DNA of 64,000 bases from Kitasatospora aureofaciens (GCF_001188955.3 NZ_JPRF03000017.1:62001-126000), one strand, 5' to 3'; numbered from the stretch's first letter, positions 17,258 through 25,764 are shown. Program-made: numbers and translations. Notes: a model not told the origin generated them from the letters alone.

Positions 17258-18466
17258 TCAGACCGTGACGGTGGCGCGGAAGAGGGTGCTGCCGGTGCCG
17301 GCGAGGCGGGTCGGGGTGCCCGTGGCCGGGAGGAAGGCGGACTGGCCGCGGGCGAGGTCGAGCACGGCGCCGTCGGCGGCGGTGAGGCGTACGGCGCCCT
17401 CGGTGCAGAGCACGATCTGCGGGGTGCGGCCGTCGATCTCGCGGTCGACGCCGTCCAACTCGAAGCGGGAGAGCCGGAATTCGTCGATCGGGACGGGGTA
17501 GAGCTGCTCGCCGGGGGTGGAGTCGACCCGGACGGGGTGCACCACCTCGGGGGCGCCGGGTTCGAAGAGCACGACCTTCAGCAGCTCCGGCACGTCGATG
17601 TGCTTGGGGGTCAGCCCGGCCCGCAGCACGTTGTCCGAGTTGGCCTGGAGCTCCACGCAGACGCCGGACAGGTAGGCGTGCGGCACGCCGGCGGCCAGGT
17701 AGAGCGCCTCACCGGCCCGCAGTCGGACGTGGTTGAGCAGCATGCCGACGATCACGCCGCGGTCGTCCGGGAAGTCCTCGGCGATCCGGGCGTACGGGGC
17801 GTGCTCGCCGTCCGGGTCCGTCCCGGCGAGCGCCGCGACGGTCTCCCGGACGGTCCGCTCGGCGGTCGCGTCGTCCATGGTGAGCACGGCGGCCAGGGCG
17901 CCGCGCAGCGCCTCGGCCTCGGCCTTGTCGTCCCCGGGGTCCTCGACCGACAGCAGCTCGATCAGCGGCTCCAGTCCGGGCACCGCGAGGGCGGCCAGCA
18001 GCGCGGCCGCCGCGGCGGGCCGGCGGAAGCCGCACAGTCCCTCGAACTCGCCCAGCGCGCAGACCATTTCGGGCTTGTGGTTGGCATCGCGGTAGCTGCG
18101 CTCGGGGGCGTCCAGCGGGAGTCCGAGGGCGTTCTCGGTGGCGAAGCCGGCCCGGGCCTGGTCCAGCGTGGGGTGGGCCTGGATGGACAGCGGCAGGCCC
18201 GCGGCGAGCACCTTGAACAGGAAGGGCAGGCTCGGACCGAAGCGGGCCGTGCTCGCCGCGCCGAGTTCGCCCTCGGGGTCGGCCGCGATCAGCTCGTCCA
18301 GCCGTCGCGGACCCTCGCCGCGGTCGGCGCGGGACGGGTCGCCGGGGTGGGCGCCCATCCACAGCTCGGCCTGCGGCTCACCGGTGGGCTCCTGCCCCAG
18401 CAGCTCGGGCAGGGCCGTGAGCGACCCCCAGGCGTACGGGCGGACGGTGTTGACGAGCCTGTCCAT
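17258..18466 (-). CDS. manA: Mannose-6-phosphate isomerase, class I
   Basis: 402-residue cytosolic zinc enzyme interconverting fructose 6-phosphate and mannose 6-phosphate, the entry to GDP-mannose. The type I motif SIQAHP holds zinc ligands Gln96 and His98; Glu133 in NHKPEM is the third, and AAGVPHAYLSG is the conserved region near the active site. Cupin-like C-terminal domain. ATG at 18466. Its product feeds the polyprenol-phosphate mannose synthase encoded by the divergent gene at 18810. Confidence 0.94.
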   Translation of the reverse strand: MDRLVNTVRPYAWGSLTALPELLGQEPTGEPQAELWMGAHPGDPSRADRGEGPRRLDELIAADPEGELGAASTARFGPSLPFLFKVLAAGLPLSIQAHPTLDQARAGFATENALGLPLDAPERSYRDANHKPEMVCALGEFEGLCGFRRPAAAAALLAALAVPGLEPLIELLSVEDPGDDKAEAEALRGALAAVLTMDDATAERTVRETVAALAGTDPDGEHAPYARIAEDFPDDRGVIVGMLLNHVRLRAGEALYLAAGVPHAYLSGVCVELQANSDNVLRAGLTPKHIDVPELLKVVLFEPGAPEVVHPVRVDSTPGEQLYPVPIDEFRLSRFELDGVDREIDGRTPQIVLCTEGAVRLTAADGAVLDLARGQSAFLPATGTPTRLAGTGSTLFRATVTV

Positions 18467-18809
18467 GCGCGCGGTCCTACTCCTTCGCTGACGGGGGCGG
18501 CCCCCGGACGTTCCGAGTCCGGATCGCCGGGGCGGGCCCGGCGGTACGGGCGGGTCCCGGCACGAGCAAGGGCATCGACCCTAGCCGACCCCGGTCGTCC
18601 GCGGGGAAACGGTGGGCACCAGGTGGGAGTGCGGTGGTCCTACCAGCGGTTCCCGGGCGCGGTAGTAGGATGCCAGGACGCAGTAGTCTCCGCCCTCCGC
18701 AGCATCCTCCACCGTGGTCATCCCGTCGGCGGGCTGTCGGCGGGGCCGCGCTCCAGAGTGCGGGCGACGGTGTTCTGACACTCCCCGCCATCGGCCGAGA
18801 GGTTTGTAC
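18467..18809. other. Divergent promoter region manA / polyprenol mannosyltransferase
   Basis: 343 bases without a convincing gene. An imperfect inverted repeat, TCCTACC near 18636 against GGTAGTAGGA near 18660, is the only structure I see. Confidence 0.4.
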
Positions 18810-19577
18810 GTGACCGTGAACCAGCAGAGTTTTGCTGATCTCGGCAGGGTCCTGGTGATCATCCCGACCTACAACGAGGCGGAGAACGTCGAACGGATCG
18901 TCGGCCGGGTCCGCGCCTCGGTGCCCGAGGCGCACGTGCTGGTCGCCGACGACAACAGCCCCGACGGCACCGGCGAGCTGGCCGACAAGCTGGCCGCCGA
19001 GGACCAGCACGTCCACGTCATGCACCGCAAGGGCAAGGAGGGCCTGGGCGCCGCCTACCTCGCGGGTTTCCGCTGGGGCATCGACAACGGCTACGACGTC
19101 CTGGTCGAGATGGACGCGGACGGCTCGCACCAGCCCGAGGAGCTGGACCGGCTGCTGAACGCGCTGCGCGGCGCCGACCTGGTGCTCGGCTCGCGCTGGG
19201 TGCCGGGCGGCCGGGTGGTGAACTGGCCGAAGTCGCGCCTGCTGCTCTCCCGCGGCGGCTCCACGTACTCGAGGCTGATGCTGGGCGTGCCGATCCGGGA
19301 CGTCACCGGCGGCTACCGGGCCTTCCGCAAGGAGACCCTGCTGGGCCTGGGCATGGACGAGGTGGCCTCGGCCGGGTACTGCTTCCAGGTCGACCTGGCC
19401 TGGCGCACGGTGAAGGCGGGCTTCAAGGTGGCCGAGGTGCCGATCACCTTCGTCGAGCGCGAGCTCGGCGCGTCCAAGATGAGCCGCAACATCGTGGTCG
19501 AGGCGCTCTGGCGGGTGACCACCTGGGGCATCGCCGACCGGGTGGCCCGCTTCCGTGGTGGCGCCGCCACGCGCTGA
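18810..19577 (+). CDS. ppm1: Polyprenol-phosphate mannosyltransferase (dolichol-P-mannose synthase type, GT2)
   Basis: 255-residue GT2 enzyme that makes polyprenyl-phosphate-mannose from GDP-mannose, the donor for mannosylation on the outer face of the membrane. LVIIPTYNEAENVERIV opens the domain; VADDNSPDGTGELA and VEMDADGSHQPEEL carry the metal and nucleotide aspartates; VTGGYRAFRKE and ELGASKMSRNIVVEAL are diagnostic of this family. No membrane segments, so it relies on a partner or peripheral binding. GTG at 18810 with GAGAGG seven bases upstream; the upstream extension is not homologous. Likely donor source for GT87-type enzymes and protein O-mannosylation. Confidence 0.92.
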   Translation: MTVNQQSFADLGRVLVIIPTYNEAENVERIVGRVRASVPEAHVLVADDNSPDGTGELADKLAAEDQHVHVMHRKGKEGLGAAYLAGFRWGIDNGYDVLVEMDADGSHQPEELDRLLNALRGADLVLGSRWVPGGRVVNWPKSRLLLSRGGSTYSRLMLGVPIRDVTGGYRAFRKETLLGLGMDEVASAGYCFQVDLAWRTVKAGFKVAEVPITFVERELGASKMSRNIVVEALWRVTTWGIADRVARFRGGAATR

Positions 19578-19585
19578 GTCCCAGT

Positions 19586-19630
19586 GCCGAAGGGCCCGTC
19601 CGCCGTGCAACGGCGGACGGGCCCTTCGGC
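19586..19630. terminator. Strong hairpin terminator between ppm1 and the HxlR gene
   Basis: Perfect 21-base arms (19586-19606, starting GCCGAAGGGCCCGTCC, and 19610-19630) with a three-base loop, between convergent stop codons. Confidence 0.88.
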
Positions 19631-19654
19631 GTGTCCGGGGCCGGTGCGGGCCGG

Positions 19655-20068
19655 TCAGCAGCCGCCCCGGAGGGCGCTCTCCGGCAGGTAGCGGTCCGCC
19701 CAGACGGCCAGTTCGGTGAGGGCCGGCTTCAGCGCGACGCCGCCCTCGGTGAGCCGGTAGCTGACCCGTAGCGGGGGGCCGGGGTCGACCTCGCGGACGA
19801 CCAGTCCGGCCTCGGCCAGCTCGGTCAGCCGGTCGGAGAGCATGCGTTCGCTGATGCCCGGGACGGCCCGGCGCAGCTCGGAGAAGTAGGCCGGACCGCC
19901 GTTGTTGAGCACGCCCAGCAGCATGCCGGTCCAGCGCTTGCCGAGCAGGGTGAACACCCGGTTGAGGGCCAGGTCGACGTTGCCGCAGCCGCCGGGGCCC
20001 GCGGCGGCCGCGCACGGGTCGTCGACGGCGGTCGGGACTGCGTCGGTGACTACCTCGTGCTCGGCCAT
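19655..20068 (-). CDS. HxlR family transcriptional regulator
   Basis: 137-residue winged-helix regulator. The HxlR domain runs from about residue 30: FTLLGKRWTGMLLGVLNNGG, YFSELRRAVPGISERMLSDRL (recognition helix), then LVVREVDPGPPLRVSYRLTEGG. It carries Cys19, Cys28 and a terminal Cys137. Single-cysteine HxlR proteins such as QorR and HypR sense quinones, diamide or electrophiles by thiol oxidation, so redox sensing is plausible. It is divergent from an azoreductase gene, the usual arrangement of such a regulator and its target. Confidence 0.9.
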   Translation of the reverse strand: MAEHEVVTDAVPTAVDDPCAAAAGPGGCGNVDLALNRVFTLLGKRWTGMLLGVLNNGGPAYFSELRRAVPGISERMLSDRLTELAEAGLVVREVDPGPPLRVSYRLTEGGVALKPALTELAVWADRYLPESALRGGC

Positions 20069-20107
20069 GGATCAAGCGTACTCGATATGTCCGTAGTGAC
20101 TGCAGAA

Positions 20108-20154
20108 AAGTAAGCTGCTACCGTACTTGCAGCTGCAGCGGAAAAAGCAGCTGC
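20108..20154. promoter_or_regulatory. Candidate HxlR operator and phased AGCTGC repeats
   Basis: AAGTA (20108-20112) and TACTT (20124-20128) form an inverted repeat with 11-base spacing, like reported HxlR-type sites. AGCTGC occurs at 20113, 20131 and 20149, exactly 18 bases apart each time. All lies in the 107-base divergent promoter region; binding is inferred. Confidence 0.5.
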
Positions 20155-20175
20155 TTATTCTCTGGAGGTCATGCC

Positions 20176-20823
20176 ATGCCCACGCTCCTGCACATCGACT
20201 CCTCGGCGATCACCGACGGCTCCGTCTCCCGCGAGGTCACCGCCGCCTTCCGGGCCGCCTGGGAGGCCGAGCACCCCGGAGGCACGGTGATCCACCGGGA
20301 CCTCGCCGCCGAGCCCGTCCCGCACCTGGACGCCCACGGCATCACCGCCGGGTACGCCCCGGCGGAGGCACGCGACGCCGAACAGGCCGCCGCCTTCGCG
20401 CTGCGCGAGCGGCTGATAACCGAGCTGGAATCCGCCGACGCGGTGCTGATCGGCGCCCCGATGTACAACTTCACGATCCCGTCGACCCTCAAGGCCTGGC
20501 TGGACCACGTGATCCTGATGGGCCGCACCGCCGGCGAGTCGCCCTCCGCCAAGGGCACCCCGGTCACCGTCGTCGCCTCCCGCGGCGGCTCGTACGGCCC
20601 CGGCGCCCCGCGCGAGCCGTTCGAGTTCGTCACCACCTACCTGGAGAAGGTGCTGGGTGGCGGCCTCGGGCTGGAGGTCGAGTTCATCGTCCCGGAGTTC
20701 ACCCTCGCGGCGTCCGTCCCGGCGCTGGCCGAGTTCGTCCCGGCCGCCGCCGAGTCCAGGGCCCGGGCCCTGGAGCTGGCCGCCCGCCGGGGCAAGGAGC
20801 TGGCCGCGCGCTTCGCGGCGTGA
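20176..20823 (+). CDS. azoR: FMN-dependent NADH:quinone oxidoreductase / azoreductase (AzoR type)
   Basis: 215-residue flavodoxin-like enzyme reducing quinones and azo compounds with NADH, protecting from electrophile stress in the cytosol. LLHIDSSA is the FMN phosphate loop, GAPMYNFTIPSTLKAWLDHV the family signature around the flavin, and VVASRGGSYG the second FMN contact. Normal length. ATG at 20176 with CTGGAGGT seven bases upstream. Divergent from the HxlR regulator, which probably represses it until quinone or thiol stress. Confidence 0.92.
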   Translation: MPTLLHIDSSAITDGSVSREVTAAFRAAWEAEHPGGTVIHRDLAAEPVPHLDAHGITAGYAPAEARDAEQAAAFALRERLITELESADAVLIGAPMYNFTIPSTLKAWLDHVILMGRTAGESPSAKGTPVTVVASRGGSYGPGAPREPFEFVTTYLEKVLGGGLGLEVEFIVPEFTLAASVPALAEFVPAAAESRARALELAARRGKELAARFAA

Positions 20824-20832
20824 CGTGCGGGA

Positions 20833-20878
20833 GGGCGCGTCCGACGATCCCGCCGGGCGCGGATCGTCGGACACGCCC
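20833..20878 (+). terminator. Hairpin terminator after azoR
   Basis: GGGCGCGTCCGACGATCC (20833-20850) pairs with 20861-20878 with one mismatch and a ten-base loop, just after the azoR stop. Confidence 0.78.
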
Positions 20879-20978
20879 GAGGCTCGCCCCGACGGGCGCG
20901 CCTTCCGCGCAATCGGCCGCCGGTGCTCCCATGCTGTAGGGCGCAGGAAGTCCGACCGCCGAGCAGAGGGAGCCACCC

Positions 20979-21980
20979 GTGACGTCGTCCCCGCCCGAGG
21001 AGGGCTCCGGCGCGGAACGGGCCGACGCCGAGCCCGTCACGGCCGTCGCCGATGGTGCTGACGGTGCCGGTGACGCGGAGCGGACCGCCCGGCCGCTGGA
21101 GGTCGCCGTCTTCACCGGGCCCGAATCGGCCTTCTTCACCACCTCCACGCTGATCCTCGGTGAGCGGACCGCGATCCTGGTGGACGCCCAGCTCACCCGC
21201 AGCGCCGGACGCGAACTGGCCGAGTGGGTCGCGGGCAAGGGCCGCCGACTGCTCGCCATCGTGGTCACCCACCAGCACCCCGACCACTACTTCGGCGCCG
21301 AGGAGGTGCTGAAGCTCTTCCCGGACGCCCAGCTGCTGGCCGCCCCGGTGGTGGTCGAGGGCATCCGGCGCACCGTCGCGGCCAAGGTCGCCCAGTGGAA
21401 GCCCGTCTACGGCGACGACATCCCGGACAACCCCTCGGTCCCCGCCCCGCTGCTGCCCCAGCCACTGATGCTGGACCGCCAGGTGATCCCGGTGCTGCTG
21501 CTCGGCCAGGCGGACTGCGGGGAGTCCTCGGTCGTCCACGTGCCGAGCATCCGGACCGTGATCGCCGGGGACTTCGTCAGCAACGGCACCCACGTGTGGA
21601 CCGCCGACACCACCCCGGCCCAGCGCATCACCTGGGGCCACAACCTCGACCGGATCGCCGACCTCGGCGTCGACCGGGTCATCGCCGGACACCGCGCCCC
21701 CGAACAGGGCGACGACGCCGCCCGGGTGCTCGCCTTCACCGGGGAGTACCTGCGGGACTTCGACCGGCTGCTGGCCGAGCACCCGGACGATCCGGAGGCG
21801 CTGATCACCGCGATGAACGAGCGGTACGGGGAACTGACCCTGCCGTCCTTCCTGCAGCTGGGCGCGGCCGCGAACACCGCCCGGGCCGCCTCCCCGGAGT
21901 CCGGACCGGAGGCGGAGGACGGAGACTCCGAATCGGAGGCGGCGGACGGGGACGAGGACGAGGGCGGGGGCGGCGAGTAG
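20979..21980 (+). CDS. MBL-fold metallo-hydrolase
   Basis: 333-residue metallo-beta-lactamase-fold protein. The metal motif THQHPDH puts His98, His100, Asp102 and His103 in the HxHxDH positions; later metal ligands are likely in VIAGDFVSNGTHVW (Asp) and VIAGHRAPEQ (His). A disordered acidic head of about 35 residues and a Glu/Asp/Gly-rich tail of about 45 residues flank the domain. Start GTG at 20979 with GAGGGAG upstream. No tell-tale motif narrows the substrate. It precedes the molybdenum cofactor genes by 17 bases, but mobA seems to have its own leaderless promoter. Confidence 0.85.
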   Translation: MTSSPPEEGSGAERADAEPVTAVADGADGAGDAERTARPLEVAVFTGPESAFFTTSTLILGERTAILVDAQLTRSAGRELAEWVAGKGRRLLAIVVTHQHPDHYFGAEEVLKLFPDAQLLAAPVVVEGIRRTVAAKVAQWKPVYGDDIPDNPSVPAPLLPQPLMLDRQVIPVLLLGQADCGESSVVHVPSIRTVIAGDFVSNGTHVWTADTTPAQRITWGHNLDRIADLGVDRVIAGHRAPEQGDDAARVLAFTGEYLRDFDRLLAEHPDDPEALITAMNERYGELTLPSFLQLGAAANTARAASPESGPEAEDGDSESEAADGDEDEGGGGE

Positions 21981-21985
21981 GGCGG

Positions 21986-21991
21986 GATACT
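21986..21991 (+). promoter_or_regulatory. Putative -10 element of a leaderless mobA transcript
   Basis: GATACT lies six bases before the mobA ATG at 21998, without a ribosome binding site. The same GATACT-N6-ATG arrangement occurs at the BenE gene. Confidence 0.35.
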
Positions 21992-21997
21992 GGCCGC

Positions 21998-22585
21998 ATG
22001 ACGACGCCGTACGACGTGATCGTTCCGGCGGGCGGCGCGGCCCGGAGGTTCGACGGGGCCGACAAACCCGGCCTGACCGTGGGGGAGACCACCCTGCTGG
22101 ACCGGGTGCTCGCTGCCTGCGCCGGCGCCCGGACCACCGTCGTGGTCGGTCCGGCCCGGCCGACCACGCGCGCGGGCGTCCGGTGGACCAGGGAGCAGCC
22201 GCCCGGCGGCGGGCCGGTCGCCGCCGTCGCGGCCGGACTCGACCTGGTCACCGCGGACACCGTGCTGCTGCTCGCCGCCGACCTGCCCTTCCTCGACCGG
22301 CGGACGGTGGAACGGCTGGCATCCGCCCTCGAAGAGGCCGGGCCGTACACGGACGTCGCCGTCCTGGTCGACGCGGGCGGACGCGACCAGCCGCTCACCG
22401 CCGCTTACCGCACCGCCGCGCTGCGCGCCGCGCTGGCCGCCCTCGGCGGCGACCCGGCCGGACAGCCGCTGCGCCGCCTCGTCGGCGGGCTGAACCGGCT
22501 GCGGGTGGCCGACACGGACAACGTCGCGTACGACTGCGACACCTGGGAGGACCTGGAACAGGCGAGGGAGCGCGACCGGTCCTGA
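21998..22585 (+). CDS. mobA: Molybdenum cofactor guanylyltransferase
   Basis: 195-residue nucleotidyltransferase that adds GMP to Mo-molybdopterin. DVIVPAGGAARRFDGADKPGL is a variant of the LAGGxSxRMGxxK nucleotide-binding motif, LLLAADLPFLDRRTVERL the metal-binding aspartate region, and QPLTAAYRTAAL the third family block. Length is typical. Encoded directly before DUF6457 and moeA, an arrangement often seen in actinobacteria. Start ATG at 21998; the longer open frame upstream overlaps the MBL gene in another frame and is not coding. Confidence 0.88.
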   Translation: MTTPYDVIVPAGGAARRFDGADKPGLTVGETTLLDRVLAACAGARTTVVVGPARPTTRAGVRWTREQPPGGGPVAAVAAGLDLVTADTVLLLAADLPFLDRRTVERLASALEEAGPYTDVAVLVDAGGRDQPLTAAYRTAALRAALAALGGDPAGQPLRRLVGGLNRLRVADTDNVAYDCDTWEDLEQARERDRS

Positions 22586-22797
22586 GCGCCCCCGGCGCGC
22601 GGGCGAGCGCGGCCGTCGTGGACGGGGCCGGGCGCGCCCGGTGGTCGCAGCGCTGCCGGTGGCCGCTGCCGGGCGGCGATGACCAGGCACCGCGGAGGGA
22701 ACCTCACCGCGGCCACCCCCGGGCTGTGAGGGAAACGACGCACGCCGCACACGGGGCGAACACGCCGGGGAAACCGCCGATCGGGCAGCATGGGCGC

Positions 22798-23061
22798 ATG
22801 GAGCGCACGCTGGAAGACTGGATCGCCGAGGTCAAGGCCGACCTGGGCATCGACCTGGACGTGGACGTCCGGGGACTGCTCGACACGGCCCGGGTGGTCG
22901 CGCACGGAGTGGCCCGGCCGGCCGCGCCGCTGACCGCCTTTCTGATCGGCTACGCGGCCGCCCAGAAGGGCGGCGGACCGGCCGCCGTCGCCGAGGCGTC
23001 CCGGCGGACCACGGCGCTCGCCGAGCGGTGGCAACCCGCTGACGGCCCGGAGGAGCCGTGA
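22798..23061 (+). CDS. DUF6457 small protein of the mobA-moeA locus
   Basis: 87-residue acidic, helical protein (MERTLEDWIAEVKADLGIDL, then ARVVAHGVARPAAPLTAFLIGYAAAQ). The domain is named DUF6457 and is found beside or fused to MobA in actinobacteria; no biochemical function is known to me. Its GTGA stop/start overlap with moeA (23058) implies translational coupling, so it probably serves molybdenum cofactor synthesis. No signal peptide. Confidence 0.78.
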   Translation: MERTLEDWIAEVKADLGIDLDVDVRGLLDTARVVAHGVARPAAPLTAFLIGYAAAQKGGGPAAVAEASRRTTALAERWQPADGPEEP

Positions 23062-24266
23062 GCACGGTCGGACGGACCACCGTGACCGTTCCCCCGACCC
23101 GTCCCGGCGTGCTGAGCTGGTCGCGCGCCCGGGAAACCGCGCGCCGGGCCGGGCTGCGCCCGCTGCCGGTGGTCGATCTGCCACTGGCCGGGGCGCTCGG
23201 GCACGTCCTCGCCGAGCCGCTCGGCGCGCTGACCGACCTGCCCGCCTTCGACACCTCGGCGATGGACGGCTGGGCGGTCGCCGGACCCGGGCCCTGGCGG
23301 GTCGCCGGACGGGTGCTGGCCGGGCGCACCGAGGTCGCACCGCTGGCCGACGGCAGCGCGGTCGAGATCGCCACCGGCGCCCAACTGCCACCCGGAGCCA
23401 CCGCCGTACTGCGCCGGGAGCACGGCAGGACCGAGGGCACGCTGCTGCGCGAGCGCGGCCCGGAGAAGCTGACAACCGGTCAGGACGTGCGCCCGCGCGG
23501 CCAGGAGTGCCGCCGGGGTGAGGAACTGCTGCCCGCCGGGACGGTGATCGGTCCGGCCGTGCTCGGCCTGGCCGCCGCCTGCGGGCACGACCGGCTCGCG
23601 GTGCGCCGCCGTCCGGTGGTCCAAGTCCTGGTACTGGGGGACGAGTTGCTCGACAGCGGGACCCCCGGCCCGGGGCTGGTACGGGACGCGCTGAGCCCGC
23701 TGTTGCCGCCCTGGCTGCACGCGGCCGGTGCGGAGGTGGCCGAAGTGCGCCGCGTGCGCGACGACTTCGGGCTGCTGCGGGACGCCCTGCGGTACTCCAC
23801 CGCCGACGTGGTGGTCACCACCGGCGGGACGGCCGCCGGACCGGTGGACTTCCTGCACCGGGCGCTCGCCGAGGTCGGCGCCCGGCTACTGGTGGACGGC
23901 GTGGCCGTCCGTCCCGGGCACCCCATGCTGCTGGCCGAACTCCCCGGCGGGCGCCACCTGGTGGGCCTGCCCGGCAACCCGCTGGCGGCCGTCGCCGGGA
24001 TGGTCACGCTCGCCCTGCCGCTGCTGCACGCCCGTAGCGGACGGGCCGCCTTCGGCCCCGCACCCGCCCCGGCGGCCGTCCTGCTTCCCGGGCACCCGGT
24101 GGACACCCGGCTCCAGCCGGTGCGACGCACCGCCGAGGGGGTCGTACCGCTCGCCTTCGACGGGCCCGCGATGCTGCGCGGCCTCGCCCGGGCCGAGGCG
24201 CTGGCGGTGATCCCACCCGGCGGGGCGGCGGCGGGGGAGGTCGTCGAGCTGGTGGAGGCGCCGTGA
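23058..24266 (+). CDS. moeA: Molybdopterin molybdenumtransferase MoeA
   Basis: 402-residue enzyme inserting molybdate into adenylated molybdopterin. The family signature LPAFDTSAMDGWAVAG spans 62-76; the MoCF domain has VVVTTGGTAAGPVDFL, VRPGHPM and LVGLPGNPLAAVAGM; a C-terminal MoeA domain IV follows. Length is normal. GTG start overlaps the stop of the DUF6457 gene by four bases. Operon mobA-DUF6457-moeA. Downstream come a tandem repeat and a gene remnant rather than further cofactor genes. Confidence 0.92.
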   Translation: MSTVGRTTVTVPPTRPGVLSWSRARETARRAGLRPLPVVDLPLAGALGHVLAEPLGALTDLPAFDTSAMDGWAVAGPGPWRVAGRVLAGRTEVAPLADGSAVEIATGAQLPPGATAVLRREHGRTEGTLLRERGPEKLTTGQDVRPRGQECRRGEELLPAGTVIGPAVLGLAAACGHDRLAVRRRPVVQVLVLGDELLDSGTPGPGLVRDALSPLLPPWLHAAGAEVAEVRRVRDDFGLLRDALRYSTADVVVTTGGTAAGPVDFLHRALAEVGARLLVDGVAVRPGHPMLLAELPGGRHLVGLPGNPLAAVAGMVTLALPLLHARSGRAAFGPAPAPAAVLLPGHPVDTRLQPVRRTAEGVVPLAFDGPAMLRGLARAEALAVIPPGGAAAGEVVELVEAP

Positions 24267-24280
24267 GCGAGCTCACCGTC

Positions 24281-24430
24281 GGGGTGGGCGTTTGAGCGAG
24301 CGGAGCGAGGCCATCGTCGAGAGGTGCGTGTGGGGGAGTGCCCCTGCCGGGCGCGGCGGGGTGGGCGTTTGAGCGAGCGGAGCGAGGTCATCGTCGAGAG
24401 GTGCGTGTGGGCGAATGCCCCTGCCGAGCG
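24281..24430. repeat. Tandem 76-base direct repeat
   Basis: Two head-to-tail copies of a 76-base unit start at 24281 and 24357, each opening GGGGTGGGCGTTTGAGCGAG and differing at a few positions; the second copy decays after about 24428. The unit ends where the TrkA-C remnant begins. It contains the GAGCGAGCGGAGCGAGG string common in streptomycete intergenic repeats and encodes nothing convincing. Confidence 0.85.
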
Positions 24431-24445
24431 CAGTGAGGCGGGCGC

Positions 24446-24619
24446 ATGAGTGGGCTGTGCCGCCCGGTCACCCGGGCCGAGGCGGGGCACGGCCCGCGCG
24501 AGTGCGAGGACCTGGTGGTCGCGGTGGTGCGCGGCCGACGGGTGCTCAACTACAACGAGCCGAAGGCCGCGGTGCTGCAGCTGACCGACCGGGTGATCGT
24601 CATCAAGTCGACGGCGTAG
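24446..24619 (+). pseudogene. Remnant of a potassium-channel/TrkA-C (RCK_C) protein
   Basis: 57 codons from ATG 24446 to TAG. Residues about 20-57 (ECEDLVVAVVRGRRVLNYNE, then a VLQLTDRVIVIK end) resemble the C-terminal half of an RCK_C domain, the ligand-binding module of TrkA and of bacterial potassium channels, with the usual final L-x-x-x-D-R-V-I-V-I. No channel or NAD-binding part is found upstream, where instead the tandem repeat stands. I read it as the 3' end left after a deletion. An intact micro-protein is less likely but possible. Confidence 0.55.
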
Positions 24620-24655
24620 GGCGGGCCCTGGCGGCCGGACCACCGTGCGGCGCAG

Positions 24656-24661
24656 TAGGTT
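24656..24661 (+). promoter_or_regulatory. Putative -10 element of a leaderless transcript
   Basis: TAGGTT followed by six bases and the ATG at 24668; no clear Shine-Dalgarno. Confidence 0.45.
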
Positions 24662-24667
24662 CGGTGC

Positions 24668-25645
24668 ATGCATGCGATGACGATTCCCGTACCCGGCGGC
24701 CCCGAGGCACTGGTGTGGGCCGAGGTGCCCGACCCGGTGCCTGGCGAGGGCGAGGTCCTGGTCGAGGTGGCGGCCACCGCCGTCAACCGTGCCGATCTGC
24801 TTCAGCGGCAGGGCTTCTACAACCCGCCGCCCGGCGCCTCGCCCTACCCGGGGCTGGAGTGCGCCGGGCGGATCGTCGCGCTCGGGCCGGGCGTGGCCGG
24901 CTGGGCCGTCGGCGACGAGGTGTGCGCGCTGCTGTCCGGCGGCGGTTACGCGCAGCGGGTCGCGGTGCCGAGCGGGCAGCTGCTGCCGCTGCCGAAGGGG
25001 CTGAGCCCGGAGCAGGCCGCCGCGCTGCCGGAGGTGGCCTGCACGGTGTGGTCCAACGTCTTCCTCACGGCCCACCTGCGGCCGGGCGAGACGGTGCTGC
25101 TGCACGGCGGCGCGAGCGGGATCGGCACGATGGCGATCCAGCTGGCCAAGGCGGTCGGTGCGCGGGTCGCGGTGACGGCGGGCAGCCCGGAGAAGCTGGC
25201 CCGGTGCACCGAGCTGGGCGCCGACATCGTGATCGACTACCGCGAGCAGGACTTCGTCGAGGCGCTCCGGGAGGCCACCGACGGCGCCGGGGCGGACGTG
25301 ATCCTGGACATCATGGGCGCCAAGTACCTGCAGCGGAACGTGGACGCGCTGGCGGTCAACGGGCGGCTGGTGGTCATCGGGCTGCAGGGCGGGGTGAAGG
25401 GCGAGCTCGACCTCAACACGCTGCTGCGCAAGCGGGCGGCGGTGATCGCCACCAACCTGCGCGGGCGGCCGCTGGCGGAGAAGGCGGCGATCGTGGCGGC
25501 GGTGCGGGAGCACGTGTGGCCGCTGGTCGAGTCCGGAGTGGTGAAGCCGGTGGTCGACCGGGTGTTGCCGTTGACCGACGCCGCCGCCGGGCACCGGGTG
25601 CTGGAGGCGGGGGAGCAGGTCGGGAAGGTCGTGCTGACGGCCTGA
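24668..25645 (+). CDS. NAD(P)H-quinone oxidoreductase, zinc-free MDR family (PIG3/QOR type)
   Basis: 325-residue cytosolic reductase. It has the GroES-like fold (VAATAVNRADLLQRQGFYNPP, GLECAGRIVALG) then a Rossmann domain with VLLHGGASGIGTMAIQLAKAVGARV, the NADPH-binding glycine motif. The structural and catalytic zinc cysteines of alcohol dehydrogenases are absent, fitting QOR. RQGFYNPPPGAS is typical of the PIG3 subgroup. Likely reduces quinones or enals. Stands alone between the cofactor locus and the disordered membrane protein. Confidence 0.9.
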   Translation: MHAMTIPVPGGPEALVWAEVPDPVPGEGEVLVEVAATAVNRADLLQRQGFYNPPPGASPYPGLECAGRIVALGPGVAGWAVGDEVCALLSGGGYAQRVAVPSGQLLPLPKGLSPEQAAALPEVACTVWSNVFLTAHLRPGETVLLHGGASGIGTMAIQLAKAVGARVAVTAGSPEKLARCTELGADIVIDYREQDFVEALREATDGAGADVILDIMGAKYLQRNVDALAVNGRLVVIGLQGGVKGELDLNTLLRKRAAVIATNLRGRPLAEKAAIVAAVREHVWPLVESGVVKPVVDRVLPLTDAAAGHRVLEAGEQVGKVVLTA

Positions 25646-25764
25646 GCGGCGTGGCGTGAGGGGTTCGAAATGCCGCGATTGCCGGATTGTGTGAGGCTGG
25701 TCCGGAGCTGTCTCGCCGCCGGTCCCGCCCCCGGGCGTGGTCGGCCGTCGGAAGGACTCCGACC

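Noticed and set aside
24281-24430. Possible CRISPR array
   Set aside because: Only two directly adjacent 76-base units, no spacer-repeat alternation and no cas genes.
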